This document shows positions 35,601 through 47,600 of a stretch of DNA of 64,000 nt, piece by piece; the first letter of the stretch is position 1, and the number at the start of each line of letters is the position of its first letter. The notes beneath the pieces were generated by a model. That model worked only from the letters and a program-made list of their open reading frames with translations, was not told the DNA's origin and ran no database searches. The stretch spans positions 57,401,705-57,465,704 of the forward strand of contig CM055103.1 in NCBI GenBank assembly GCA_029204225.1, read 5' to 3'. Origin of the DNA: Diphasiastrum complanatum. Lineage: Eukaryota > Streptophyta > Lycopodiopsida > Lycopodiales > Lycopodiaceae. The position numbers were made by a program, and so were the translations under genes.

Positions 35601-38600
35601 CTAGTTACACCCGGAGTGGCACCTGTACTAACAGCGCGCGCTCTCTTCAAACTATTAATCAAGCTACTTTTGCCAACATTTGGAAACCCAACAACCCCCA
35701 CAGTGATGGCTGTCTTCAACTGCAAACCAGAGATATTATTAGCTTGTATATTGGTAAAAATTATAACCTGAGCATCACTCATCGATACATATAAACACAA
35801 TATGTGCAGCTTTGGAGTGGATATCCCTATGTTCCTTTAGTTGCAATAACTCATACTGTCATTCTCTTCAGGGACACTATTCCAGTACATTTCCCTTCAG
35901 AAAGTACAGGAGAGGTTTAAAGCAAGGCTGCTTCTTACCATCAACATGCTATGAAAAAAATTCAAAGTGAAGATTGACATGGAAAATCAACACTCTGGAG
36001 ACGCAAATATCTTGTGAATTGGATAATATCAAGAAAATAAGCACCATATACGAAAATATAGATGATTATGTAAGGGAATTTGATGTTAGTTTTGATGTTG
36101 CAAAGAGGGTCCCTTTTGTAGTTTACTTGTGCTACTTCGCCGGCCACAGTTGCAACCAAATAGTTGAAACATCCAAACGTTTGGAACCTTTTTACCCACT
36201 TTTAGAGTATAAAACTTAAGGTTTTTACAGTGGTATGTCTAAAAAAATGATCATTGCCAGTTATACTACAAAAATAGGTTTCTTTGTGATGCAACTTAGA
36301 TAAATTAAATCATTCTGAGTCATACATAGCAACGACAGCATTTAGCATTAGATAATCACAGAACAAGACCATACAAATGTAGATCAAAAACGTATTAACC
36401 AATTGCAAGGGGTTAGGACCACAAATTCTCAATGTAGTCATAACCAGAGAAAAAGATTACATAAAATTTTGAATTACAGGTCCAATATCTCAGAATAGCT
36501 TGATTTTCAGTTTGATTTAAAGCTGCCATTAGCTTCAAAATGGGCCAAAACCCTTACCTGCGAATTTTTGCAGCTGTTGGAGCTCAAATGATGGCTAAGG
36601 CTCAGGCGGAAGCCTCCTCCGAAGTGTGCTGCAGCCTACAAACGACCCTTCCGTAGATGTCTGATGAAAATTTGCCAGGGGGTTGGGGGCTGACCTCATA
36701 GGGCACCATAATTAGGCCCTTTAGCCTTGAGGTCACACATCCCCCAAAAGCAAAACAATTTGCAATTTTTTAGGAGGGGGCATGGGGACTTTTTTTGGGG
36801 GGAAGAAAATCTTTTGGAAATTTGTTGCATGGCGATTCTGTGAGTGTTTCTAACATGCATGGATGGTCTATAGTTGTTTGTCAAGAGAAATAGACCCCTA
36901 AAGTATGAGATTAAATGAAAATTAACAACTACATTAGGCCATGTTTTCCATGGGCACGAGGAGTTGAATCGAAAATATTCAAATTAACCTTTCTATTTTC
37001 TGATAGCATAGTTGCTCTATTTTCTTTTAAAAACATAAAATTTAGGGAAATAGAACTTGGGATGTTACCAATGAAACCCATTCCTAAGGTTTTTCCTTAG
37101 GAACGGGTACCATTCCATTCCTAAGGAACAGTTTTAAGAAAAGGGCTTCACCATAACTTTGGATTGCATGATGTCTGAGGAGTTGCCTTGATCAGACAAG
37201 AGGGTTTTTTCAAAAACTCTCAGGAACGATTTTTTCTGATTCGATTACCTACATCCTCACAGGAACAGGAACGATCAGAGTCGGATCAGACACGAAAGGC
37301 AGATAGGAATGATCAAAATAATTTTTTTCTGATGTAACTAACCCACAGCCTCACAGGAACAGGAACGATCAAAATCAGATCAGACAGGAACGGCAGATAG
37401 GATAATTCCCCATGTGAATTGACGCATACTAGCAATAGAATTCGAAGTCGTTTTGCAAGGCATTCAAGGTGGTAAGAAGGCCACCTTGAAGGCCTTGCAA
37501 AACTCCTTTCATGTCTTGGGGGCTTCAGGCTTCCCTCGTCGATCTTGGCACCATGTAAAATCTTTTCCTCACAGGTACATGATAGTCAAAACTGATCTTG
37601 TTGTCATCCGTTGAATCGTGCATGGAGAATTCTAAACTCCATTCATCCACCCACAAAATCACGACATTGGGGGATCTGTCCTTCTTATCACCATATCCAT
37701 AAATAGAGGAACATAAAAGGAGAGCAACAATAGCAAAGGAAGAAGAGGTGCAATACATCAACCAAAGCATTTACACATATTTTTTGATTCCCACAACCCT
37801 ATGTGGTACTGTCCATGGCTGACACAAAACTTAGAAATCAGAAAAATGTGGAATAGGTGGCAATCCACCACCCTTCCCCCTCTCTCAATCCATCCCCAAG
37901 GCATCCAAGGAGGCAGCCAGATGGCCGCCTCACACCCAAAAGACATCCCCCCCGCAACACAGGTTGAATGCAGGAAGCCACGCCAGCAGGTGAGTTGGCT
38001 GCCAGCAAACTTGCTGGCCACGCTGGCTGCCAGCAAAGGCCAACAGCCCAGCTGGCAGTTAGTGAGGGCAGCCAACTGGCTGCGCCAGCCTGCTATTTCC
38101 TGTTTTTCTTTCTTTTTCTTTTCTTTGTTACTTTAAAAAAAACAAAAAAAGGTGAAACCAAGAAAGGGAAAGTATTTTCAAACTTGCAATCTTTAATCTA
38201 ATAAGGAGATCAAGGAGAGATCAGCAAGTAGAAACAAAGACATGGCAAACGTGGGGTTAGGTAAGAACCAAGACATGGAAATTTAGGTGGCGGCACTAGA
38301 AAGGTAGGTCAGCAAAATACAAATACTCAATGTTATGTCTATGATAATACCTAACATAAATAGGAGACGCGCACTCTTCAACCCTATCTTTTCACAAAGT
38401 AATCATTAATACAAGTATTCCAAGCTCATGGTGCTTGTTTTAATCCATAGATAGCTTTCTTCAACCTGCATACTAGACTTTCTTTACCTTCTTGTGCAAA
38501 TACCTCAAGCTGCTCCATGTATGTTGGGTACTTTGTGGGTCCTGCCACTAAATACCATCCACAAAGTTTATCATATATAGCATGGACCAAATGCTACGGC

Positions 38601-41600
38601 ATCCCTACTCACTTTGTCAACACCCAAGAGTAGGCATAGGTCACATATACAAACATATATCCACAATAACTTTCATACATTTTGTACAAAGATCAAAGTA
38701 GTTTCTATCACTTCTCCAAAGGTGAAGGGCATACTTGGTCATGATAAAGGCCAAAACTACTCAAAACCTAACTGAATAGCACACATCGACAAAAAAAGGA
38801 TCCACATGGGTAAAGAGAGTCTAGTTTCTAAGGCCAAATAGGAAATTGTTGGAATGTAAATGGAATTGCTTACATTACCATAGGTTACTTTGACCCAAAA
38901 GGTCGAGAGTTGTGTAACCATGGTCATTTATTATATTAGGCCTACTAAACTTAGAGTTAGCTAAGTTAGTATGAAATTAACTTGGTAGGGACTCATGGGT
39001 CCACTAGGCCTAATTGTGACATTAAGTACCCCAACTTGACATATTGGAGGTACCTTATTCGTTCTATTTAACTTATAGAAAGTTGGATAGTCAATAGTCA
39101 AGTAGTTGGATAGCCAATAGTCATGAAGTTAGATAGTCATCTTGGACTATATATATGTGTGCATCCCATTTGTATTTGGAACATGTGTAAGCAATACTGA
39201 CTATTCTCCTTGGCTGTCCACGAGTTTCTACAAGAGGGTAGCCATCTCTCTCTTTCTTTTGAGAATGCTTTGTGTGATTGAATAGTTAAGATCTTGGATC
39301 CTTAGGCTTCTATTTCTTACAAAAATATGGAAGGTCAAAGACAAGGAAGACACTAACTAAGACTAAGAGGAGGAGTTGAAGAGAGAAGCTTAAGAAAGGC
39401 GATCTTGACAATGGAGGCATTGCAAGGAGCAAAATGAAAACAATTTTCTGCTTTGTGACGATAGTTGTTGACTAATAGCAAGATTTGCAATAGAACATGA
39501 AGCCATATATGTGTTTGTTACTTTGTTTGATGGGTGTCTGAACAACTCCGTTGCAAGTGTCCACATTTCATGACAATGGTCTCCAAGGATCATGCCTATA
39601 ATCTCTACTTCAATAACTCTCTTTATTTCTTAGCACCATTTCTCTAGAATCCTCAAATACCTCTTCAAAATTTACCTTCTTAGTAAAATTGTAAGTGTGG
39701 AGCACTACAAATGCTTTCACCCATTTCTTTATGCTTCACTCAAATCACATGCAAGACAACGGCCTTGTCTCAAAAATTATACACGATAAGATGAGATGAT
39801 GTAATTGCGACTACACACAACAATTGGTCCATCATGTCAAACGAACCACACATAGCAAGATCTTTCTTGAAATTTGAAAAGCAAAAAATTTGCTTTAGGC
39901 CCTGAAAATGCTTTCCCTTTTGCCAAAAAATTTGCAAACTTTTTTGGCATCCCGTACTGCATTTTAAAGTACCTATTCTAACATTTCGAAGCAGTGGGCC
40001 TGTTAGAATGCGTTACGATGCAACTTAGCTTCGAAATAGAGCCATATACTATTCAAGTTGCTACTTGATACTCTAGCACCAGGTACAGAAAATGTCATGA
40101 AGCTTATTAGCTATATATAGAACTGCCTATAGAACTTATGACAAATTTACAGTCCATGCTAGAGAAATAAATAAACTTGTAATGATATAACACAAAACAC
40201 CAAAAATAACTAGAATACGTGACCAAGTAGAAAAGATTCACCTGTTGATTTCTTGAATAATTCTTCAAAAGCCTAAGAAGTATCTCTGCACCCAAGCTAT
40301 CACTCGTTTGTGTGCTATCAACCACTTCTCTAGCTCGCGCAGACTTCCTCCCCAGATTTGACTTTTGTTTTTGTGTGCTGCATTTGAAAGCCACAGTAGG
40401 TAGTTCTTCTCTCAAGTAGCTAAGCCACTTTTCAGCGATCTCTTTTGGAACCAAATCTACCAAAAAAGAACAAAAGTCAAATGCCCCATACTTTATCACA
40501 GATTACCCATCAACTCTACAACTTAACAACACTATATTTGTATTTAGCCAATTTTGTGGGTCAGTCCATGTAAATGGCCTCGAACCCCTTTCGATTTAGA
40601 AATATGTTGCACTATCAAAATTGCTATCAACTGGATATTCTTGAAATTAAACTAAACCTGTGTAAGATAGACATTGTGCTACTTCGTTATTCATATTTCT
40701 TTGCTGTTTAGTTTTACATATGATATAGACTAGTCATTTTTGGAAAAATAAAAAGAGATTGAGAATCAAAACATTTCTAGGATTCTTTAATTTTTTCAAA
40801 AACAGCTCAACTTTCAAGGCAATAAATGAGCTTATGGTTTTTATTTTTCCTATCAGAGTGGTTCAGATAGTAACATAAACTATAATCAACATATAAAATT
40901 TGCCCTGAAAATACGTGGCATGTATATGATTGGGCATGTTGTTCCAAAGCTTTGAGAATTTTGAAAAATTACAAGAAATAAATTGTGTTCGTGTTTTTGA
41001 CAAATATACAAAATGAATTGTCTCCCAAATTGCTCTCAAGTGCAAGTTGGTAGGTTCTCCAAGCATCAAGCATGAGGTTTTGATGAATACTCATTAGCCA
41101 TGTGGTAAGTACTTAATAAACCAAGTTGAACGACTACATTAACGAGTAGCAATGCTTTTCTAAGGGCCATTTTATAGTAAAGGTTGTGTTCACTTAATAC
41201 TCACAATTTATTTACATTTGGGGTCCAAAGAGCTTCAATCCATCTATTTAGTCTTGTCTACAAACAAGGACCTTCAAGTCTTCGACTCCAAATGTTGAGT
41301 AATATTGACTATCATCGTTTCACCCCTACCCTCTAATATCCGGTAGGACTTGTACCAAAGGTCAAGAACAAGGTTTATATCTATTTGTGATATTAGAATA
41401 TATCCAATTTCACAAATTTATATAGAAAAGTCAATGATGTCATAAGGTAAACCTTAGAAACAATATACGAGCAACTCAAAAAGTCAAAGGATCTAAATCA
41501 AAACAATAATAAAAAATTCAATAAACAAAAAAACAATCAGCAAGAAGAAAGACAAAATAATAATAATTTAAATAAAATGAGATTATTTGGTTCCATCGTG

Positions 41601-44600
41601 TAGGTGGTGGAGATAATCATATATCACCAACTTAAAAAAATAGGTGCGCTTATTCGCAATTTCTTTACATTTGGGGGGTCCAAAGAGCTTAAATTTTAAG
41701 TCCATCAATTTAGCCTTGATCATAGATGCACAGAAACGCATTTCTGAGGGCACACATTTCTCCTCCCAGAATCGCAAAAAAAAAAAAAAAATTGGAAAAA
41801 TAGCTTATGGCTGAAATTTTTTTAGGGGATCAATGATCAAACCAGCATTTTGCCTCTCAGAAGTGCAGTAGATGGGGCACAAACAAATCTTATTTTCAAT
41901 AGCTATTTGGTTGTTATTTGCTCTGGTTTTCAATAAATGCTCAGGGGTTTCAGGGGGCTGTAGCCCCCTGAGAAACGGGGGGTTCGGGGGGCTATAGCCC
42001 CCCGAGAAACATGGGGTCCGGGGGGCGGTAGCCCCCAGTGGGGGGTTTGGGGGGCAACGCCCCCCAACGGCAGGGTCCGGTAGACCTCATTGCCCCCCAA
42101 CGGCAGGGTCCGGTAGACCTCGGCCCCGATGGTAAGGCCTCTTCATGACTTGGCCTTCCAACTCCCTGAGCGAAAACACACTTACTGGGACCATCTGTGA
42201 TCGTAACAGACAGGCTAGAGGTTAGTTTTGAATATTTATCCTTGACAGAACCCAACATGGATTAATGCACCTGAACTGGACCATCCTGCACCCGAAACAG
42301 TCGACAAACTACATAGTAATTATGCTCTTAATAAGAGCTTTCATCTGATACCCATATTGCCCATAAAAAAACCAAAAAATATATATATATAAAAAACGTT
42401 TCTGGAATTTTTTTGTACTTTTCAGAAACGCGTTTCTGAACCACGTTTCTGAATGCGATTTTGAAACGCATTTCAGAAACGCAGTGCATCTATGGCCTTG
42501 ATTAGGACAAATAAAACACAACTTCTTTCCCGGATGGTAATAATTAGTTTCAAGTCTCTGATTCCAAGTGTCAAGCAATACTGATTATAATCATTTCACC
42601 CCTAACTTCTAATACCTAACAAGACTTGTACCAAAAAACAAGGTTATCCAGTGTTGTCCTATGGTGGTTAAGATAACCATGTATCACCAACTTCAAAAAC
42701 TAGGTACCCTCACTCACCATTTAATTACAATTGGTGTCCATATAGCTTGAGTCCATCTATTTAGCCTTGATTAGAACTGATATAGCACATGATTTCTCAA
42801 CTTTTGAAGATGATAGTAATTAGTTAGTTGTCTACCAACATCTAGCAACAAGAATCTTCAAGTCTCTAACTCCAAATGTGGAGCAAATTATTGTCGTTTC
42901 ACCCCTAACTTCTATTATGCGGTAGGACTTGTACCAACATATTCTACCATACGTAAGATTGTCGATCAATTATGATTCTTAGTTCATTTCAAGTACAAGG
43001 ACTCGCTATATCACCCAATCTTCCCTTTGCCACAATAGATTTCTAACCCGTTGGTATATGGAACACATCAATTTCACATTCAAATGTTCAAAATTTCCAA
43101 AAAACTTTTGTAGACTTTTTTCCCATTCTGCGTACATATGCACATGCATGTAGATACGCATATGCATATAAATAAATAAATACATACATAACGTTTTAAG
43201 CATCTTTACAAATGTGCATTTCATGATTTTGCCACATTTTGAGACACATCCAAAACAAGTGCTTCAAAACGGTTCATTGAAAATATTGTATATCATTCCA
43301 AAACACAATGATAAATGCTCTTTTTTCTTATAATACAAAATTTAAACCTTGTACTAGAATTGGAATTTAACAACACAAACAAGAATAGGGTATATCAGGA
43401 ATTTGTGTTGCCATGTCAATGGAGGATCCGATACATAGATGTCAACTCTAGGCAATAGTAAATAATAAGAATGGCATTAAAAATCGCAAACACAAACAAG
43501 AACAATATATATCAAGAAAATGTGTCATTAAGTCCATGAACCAGGATCCAATACACAAATGTGAAATAATAGCAATGGCTCTAAAAACTTCTCCACATCA
43601 TTCCCACCTTTTTGATGAGATTTCCTTACTATCAATAGAAAACGAAGATAGGAATGCATTTAGAATCTGACCATGCATCTTTCTCTACCATGGCTGCTTG
43701 AGCGACCACAGCACCGGCTCTAATGCTCGTGCATGGGGTGTTGCATCTAATGTGCCTGACCCTAACTTGAAATGCAAATCCATGAGCTTCACATTGTGTT
43801 AGCCTATGTTTAACACAAAAACAACAAAAAAAAAACGGACGCGTCCGGGGACCCGGATGCACCCCTGGCGCGTCCGCGTCACGTGGACGCGCGTCCCGAC
43901 GCGCGTTCGCGTCTGGGGTCCGCCACGTTAGATCCACGTTAAGATTGTCCCCCGGTAGCGCTTTCTAATAACCCATCTTGTTTTGTAATCATCAACATTT
44001 CTAGGATCTAACAATGTCCCCTATATTTGTGCAAGCCAAGAGACAATGTTGGGTTTTGAACGCAGACGGGGATGTTTCATTGAATCTTAGGTGAGTATGA
44101 CAAGTTCACATGGTGGGGTGTAGTGTGTAAATCCACCCCGGACATTACTCCTCTTGCCACTCGCATCCTTGCTTAGGCCTGTGAGCAGAACTGGAGCAAT
44201 TGGTCTCTTATGCACACCAAGAGACAAGTTCAACAAGCTCAACATTCCCCGGCTAAACATGTTGCTTTATTGCACCACCAACTTGAGGCTAGTCAGGCAC
44301 AAGCAAAGAGATCGTACCCTTAAGGCAGGTAAACCCCAAGGCATGCCTTAGATCCATAAACACTACAACAGGCCATGCACACACAAGAGATCTTTTCAGA
44401 GTATCATCGGGAGATGGCACGTCATGATAGGAGGCAACACAAGACCACTAGGTCCATGGCTAGGGCCGATGCAGAGGATGCAAGAGAAGAGGGTGGGGAT
44501 GAGGTTGAGGAAGGATCTGATGAGGAGGAGGCCTTGGATGATGAGATGGAGATGGAAATAGGTGAGGATGTGGGGTTTGTTGACCCCTATGCCAAAACAC

Positions 44601-47600
44601 AGGCCGAGCCTGCACCACCTATACGCAAAAGGGGGATGGTAGGGCCTAGGGTATACCTAATGCATTTGCATGTTGAGCCGAAGACAACAGTATCACAAGC
44701 AACAGTCGGGCGAGGCCCTGGTAGACCTAGAGGCACCGGCAGAGGCAATGGTAGAGGTAGAGGCAGATGCAGAGGCAAAGGTTCACAGAAACGGCAACGC
44801 ATCCTTGAGGAGGATACCCTATCTTCCTACTCATCCAACAATGATAGTGATGAGGATGATATTGGAATATCAATCCACACTCTAGACAGAACTATCAAAC
44901 AGGGCGGATAGCTCAGTGGTAGAGCATCCCATCCGATATGAGGGAGGTCCTGGGTTCGAATCCTTTTGTCCATCCATATTATGATTTATGGATTTCTAAC
45001 ATGGTATCAGAGCCAAGTTAGACCTAACAGTTGATGGTGTCAAAGCCATAGTTAGGTGGCCCAAGTTGTGGGGCAGGTGACAGCTAGGACCCCAACCAAG
45101 TGTGGCTTGAGGGGGGGTGTTGGAATATCAATCCACACTCTAGAGAGAACTATCAAACAGGGCGGATAGCTCAGTGGCAGAGCATCCCATCCGGTATGAG
45201 GGAGGTCCTGGGTTTGAATCCTAGTCTGTCCATCCATATTATGATTTATGGATTTCTAACAGATGAATCTTCATCTAATCATGATGATCCGAGTCATAGG
45301 GATTTTCATGTCATAAGACTCTATTAAGTCTATTGTCCATCTATCAAACTCATGTACTTAGCCATTGGCCTACTCCTTAATATATATCAGATGGTATATA
45401 ACAATTTGATCATTCTCATGTGTGGAATGTGGATCAATTTCCATGTTTTGGTATCTATAATTACTTTCAAGTTTCAAGTTTAGTCTGCTAAGTGCTTTGT
45501 GTATGCTTTGTATGACCTATTTAGTATGCGTCGTTGCATCATATTTGATAACGGTTAAGAATCTAGAAGTCTTTACATGCTAGCCTCTAGGGTCTATGTC
45601 CATTCTTATTCTAGTTTGGTAGGATTCCGTAATTTTTTGGACGGTAGTTTGCTTGTCCTTAGCCCTTTGGTCATTCTCAATAACTGTATAATTTTGGATT
45701 CTGCAATAAGTGATATATTACAAAAAGCTTGCTAAACGGCTCCTTCATAACTCATTACCATGTATGATTGTAAACAACAAACCGGAGTCTAGACAATAAT
45801 AAAATCAAACACCATGCATCAATGATCACTCAACACTAGTACTAGATAGTTTGATTCATAGTTCACAGTGTTTTTTACAACCTATATGTGTTGCTTTTTT
45901 CCACTCTACACATATTTGATAACGGTTTGTATTGAATGGTAGTTTGGTTGTCCTTAGCCCTTTGGTCATTCTCAATAAGACTAAATTTGGATTCCGAAAT
46001 ACCATACTAGATAGTTTGAATCACGGTTTTCACTGTTTTGGATTTTTTTTACAATCTATTGTGTTGGATTTTTACACCGTGCACATACATGAAAAAAAAA
46101 CCCAAGAAAAAAGGCACTCTTTATGCTCATCTTGGAATTTCATTCGTAGTAGACTGTACTATGTGCTCACCTCAGGCCCGTGAACAGATGCATCTGCCAT
46201 CATGCATGTCAAATTTCAATTTTCAAAAACCATTAATCATTAACGAGTGTCTCGGCATTGAGCCTAAACTTCGAAGTGATTAAAAGTTGGAATTTTCAGG
46301 TTTCAAACATATAAATAGTCAAGTCATAATTGCACAGAATCGCGTTTCTAGGAGAAGACGTTTCGGAAACCGCGCTTCTGAGAAACGCGTTTCTCCTCCC
46401 AGAATCGCAAAAAAAAAAAAAAAAAAAAATATTTTCGATAGCTATTTGGTTGTTATATGCTCTGGTTTTCAATAAATGCTCAGGGGGTTCAGAGGGCGGT
46501 AGCCCCCCAAGAAACCGAGGGTCCGGGGGGCGGTAGCCCCCCGGTGGGGAGTTTCGGGGGCAACGCCCCCCAACGGCAGGGTCCGGTAGACCCCGGCCCC
46601 GTCGGTAAGGCCTCTTCATGACTTGGCCTTCAAACTCCCTGAGCGAAAACACACTTACTGGGACCATCTGTGATCGTAACAGACAGGCTAGAGGTTAGTT
46701 TTGAATTTTTATCCTTGACAGAACCCAACGTGGATTAATGCACTTGAACTGGACCATCCTGCACCCGAAACAATCGACAAACTACACAGTAACTATGCTC
46801 TTAATTAGAGCTTTCATCTGATACCCATATTGCCCATAAAAAAACCAAAAAAATATATATATAGAAAAAACGTTTCTGGAATTTTTTTAATAATTCAGAA
46901 ACGCGTTTCTGAACCGCGTTTCTGAACGCGATTCTGAAACGCGTTTCAGAAACGCAGTGCATCTATGAGTCAAGTCTAAGACTTAAGTAGAATGCAGTTA
47001 TTTCGAATTCAGCGTTCAATCAACAACTCAACTCTTTAGTCTCAGAATTTACACATTCAAATTTAAGGGCATTCAGCATAGTTTCCAGGCTCAAGCCGAA
47101 GTTCAGGCACATCTCATGATGGAAATTCACTTACCTGGCCTGATAGTGGCAATATTTTTAGTACAAATATGGATGATCTGAAGAACCTGGTCTATCACCA
47201 GCATATTCATCAAAAATTACAAAACAAAAATCGTGAAATATAAAAAATAAAGATGATTCGTGTCCTAAAGGGCTATTCAGAACTTGTGAAAATGGATTAT
47301 CAAACAACTCTGAATCAGCTGGGAACTATCATGCAGATGAAAATAACTTTGCTACTGAGGTGACTCCAAAATGCTCTGGTCTATCTGTTACCATCTAAAA
47401 TCTGCTAAAAATCACCATAAGAGATTGTATTTATTCTCTATAGTGTCAGTAAGAAATTCATACCAATTTTATTAAGGAGAAGGATAACGCGCTTGTTCAC
47501 ACCAGACTTTAACACAAGGCGTTCCAGATCAGGGCATCGAGTGCCTAGAGGATCACGGGCGTCCAAGACTTGGATTACCACGTCCGATGCCTCAATTACC

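Larger units (their letters stand above)
35720..40241. other. NSN1 intron 5
   Basis: The intron holds a tandem repeat (37229-37404), a GCCAGC/GCTGGC-rich stretch (about 37975-38095), an antisense copia RT scrap and a solo-LTR candidate, each listed or described separately. The remaining sequence shows no coding signal. Confidence 0.6.
44860..45261 (+). mobile_element. TRIM retroelement with tRNA-like LTRs, 402 bp
   Basis: 5' LTR 44860-45001 (142 bp), primer site TGGTATCAGAGCC at 45002-45014, a roughly 100-base interior, a purine tract ending in seven Gs, and 3' LTR 45118-45261 (144 bp). GATGA occurs at 44855-44859 and again at 45262-45266, a 5-bp target duplication. The LTRs differ at about six places, including TATT for TGTT at the 5' end. 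Each LTR holds a tRNA-like sequence. There is no coding sequence, so it must have moved with proteins from another element. I recall that a TRIM group with tRNA-like LTRs has been described under the name Helenus. Membership is not tested here. Confidence 0.92.
44092..45327 (+). pseudogene. hAT transposase C-terminal fragment, split by a TRIM
   Basis: The plus strand reads [20 protein letters not shown], a stop, then [14 protein letters not shown] and, after a frameshift, [20 protein letters not shown] and NLRL. This is the hAT dimerisation region, in which the family has a C-ERNWS...HTK-RN-L pattern. An acidic and Gly/Arg-rich tail (44375-44859) follows. The reading frame is cut at 44859 by the TRIM and resumes after it at 45262 with [11 protein letters not shown] until a stop at 45325. 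At least one stop and one frameshift are present. Confidence 0.75.
40457..47463. other. NSN1 intron 4
   Basis: A 7.0-kb intron that holds a triplicated repeat, two hAT-type non-autonomous elements, a hAT transposase tail and the TRIM, each listed separately. Insertions on both strands are tolerated without any loss of the flanking splice sites. Confidence 0.8.

Noticed and set aside
37801-38136. ORFs through the GCCAGC-rich stretch
   Set aside because: They lie inside an NSN1 intron and are low complexity.
41992-42258. Pro/Gly-rich ORF on the minus strand
   Set aside because: It lies wholly in the GC hairpin array of the hAT-type element. A similar ORF at 46296-46667 is in the second copy for the same reason.
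43632-43937. Arg/Asp-rich ORF on the minus strand
   Set aside because: It is read through the CGCG-rich block and has no conserved motif.
44587-44802. Pro/Leu repeat ORF on the minus strand
   Set aside because: It is the shadow of the Gly/Arg-rich hAT tail on the other strand.
45160-45231. Functional nuclear tRNA gene
   Set aside because: The anticodon stem is imperfect, the universal U before the anticodon is C, and the sequence is part of an LTR present in three copies.
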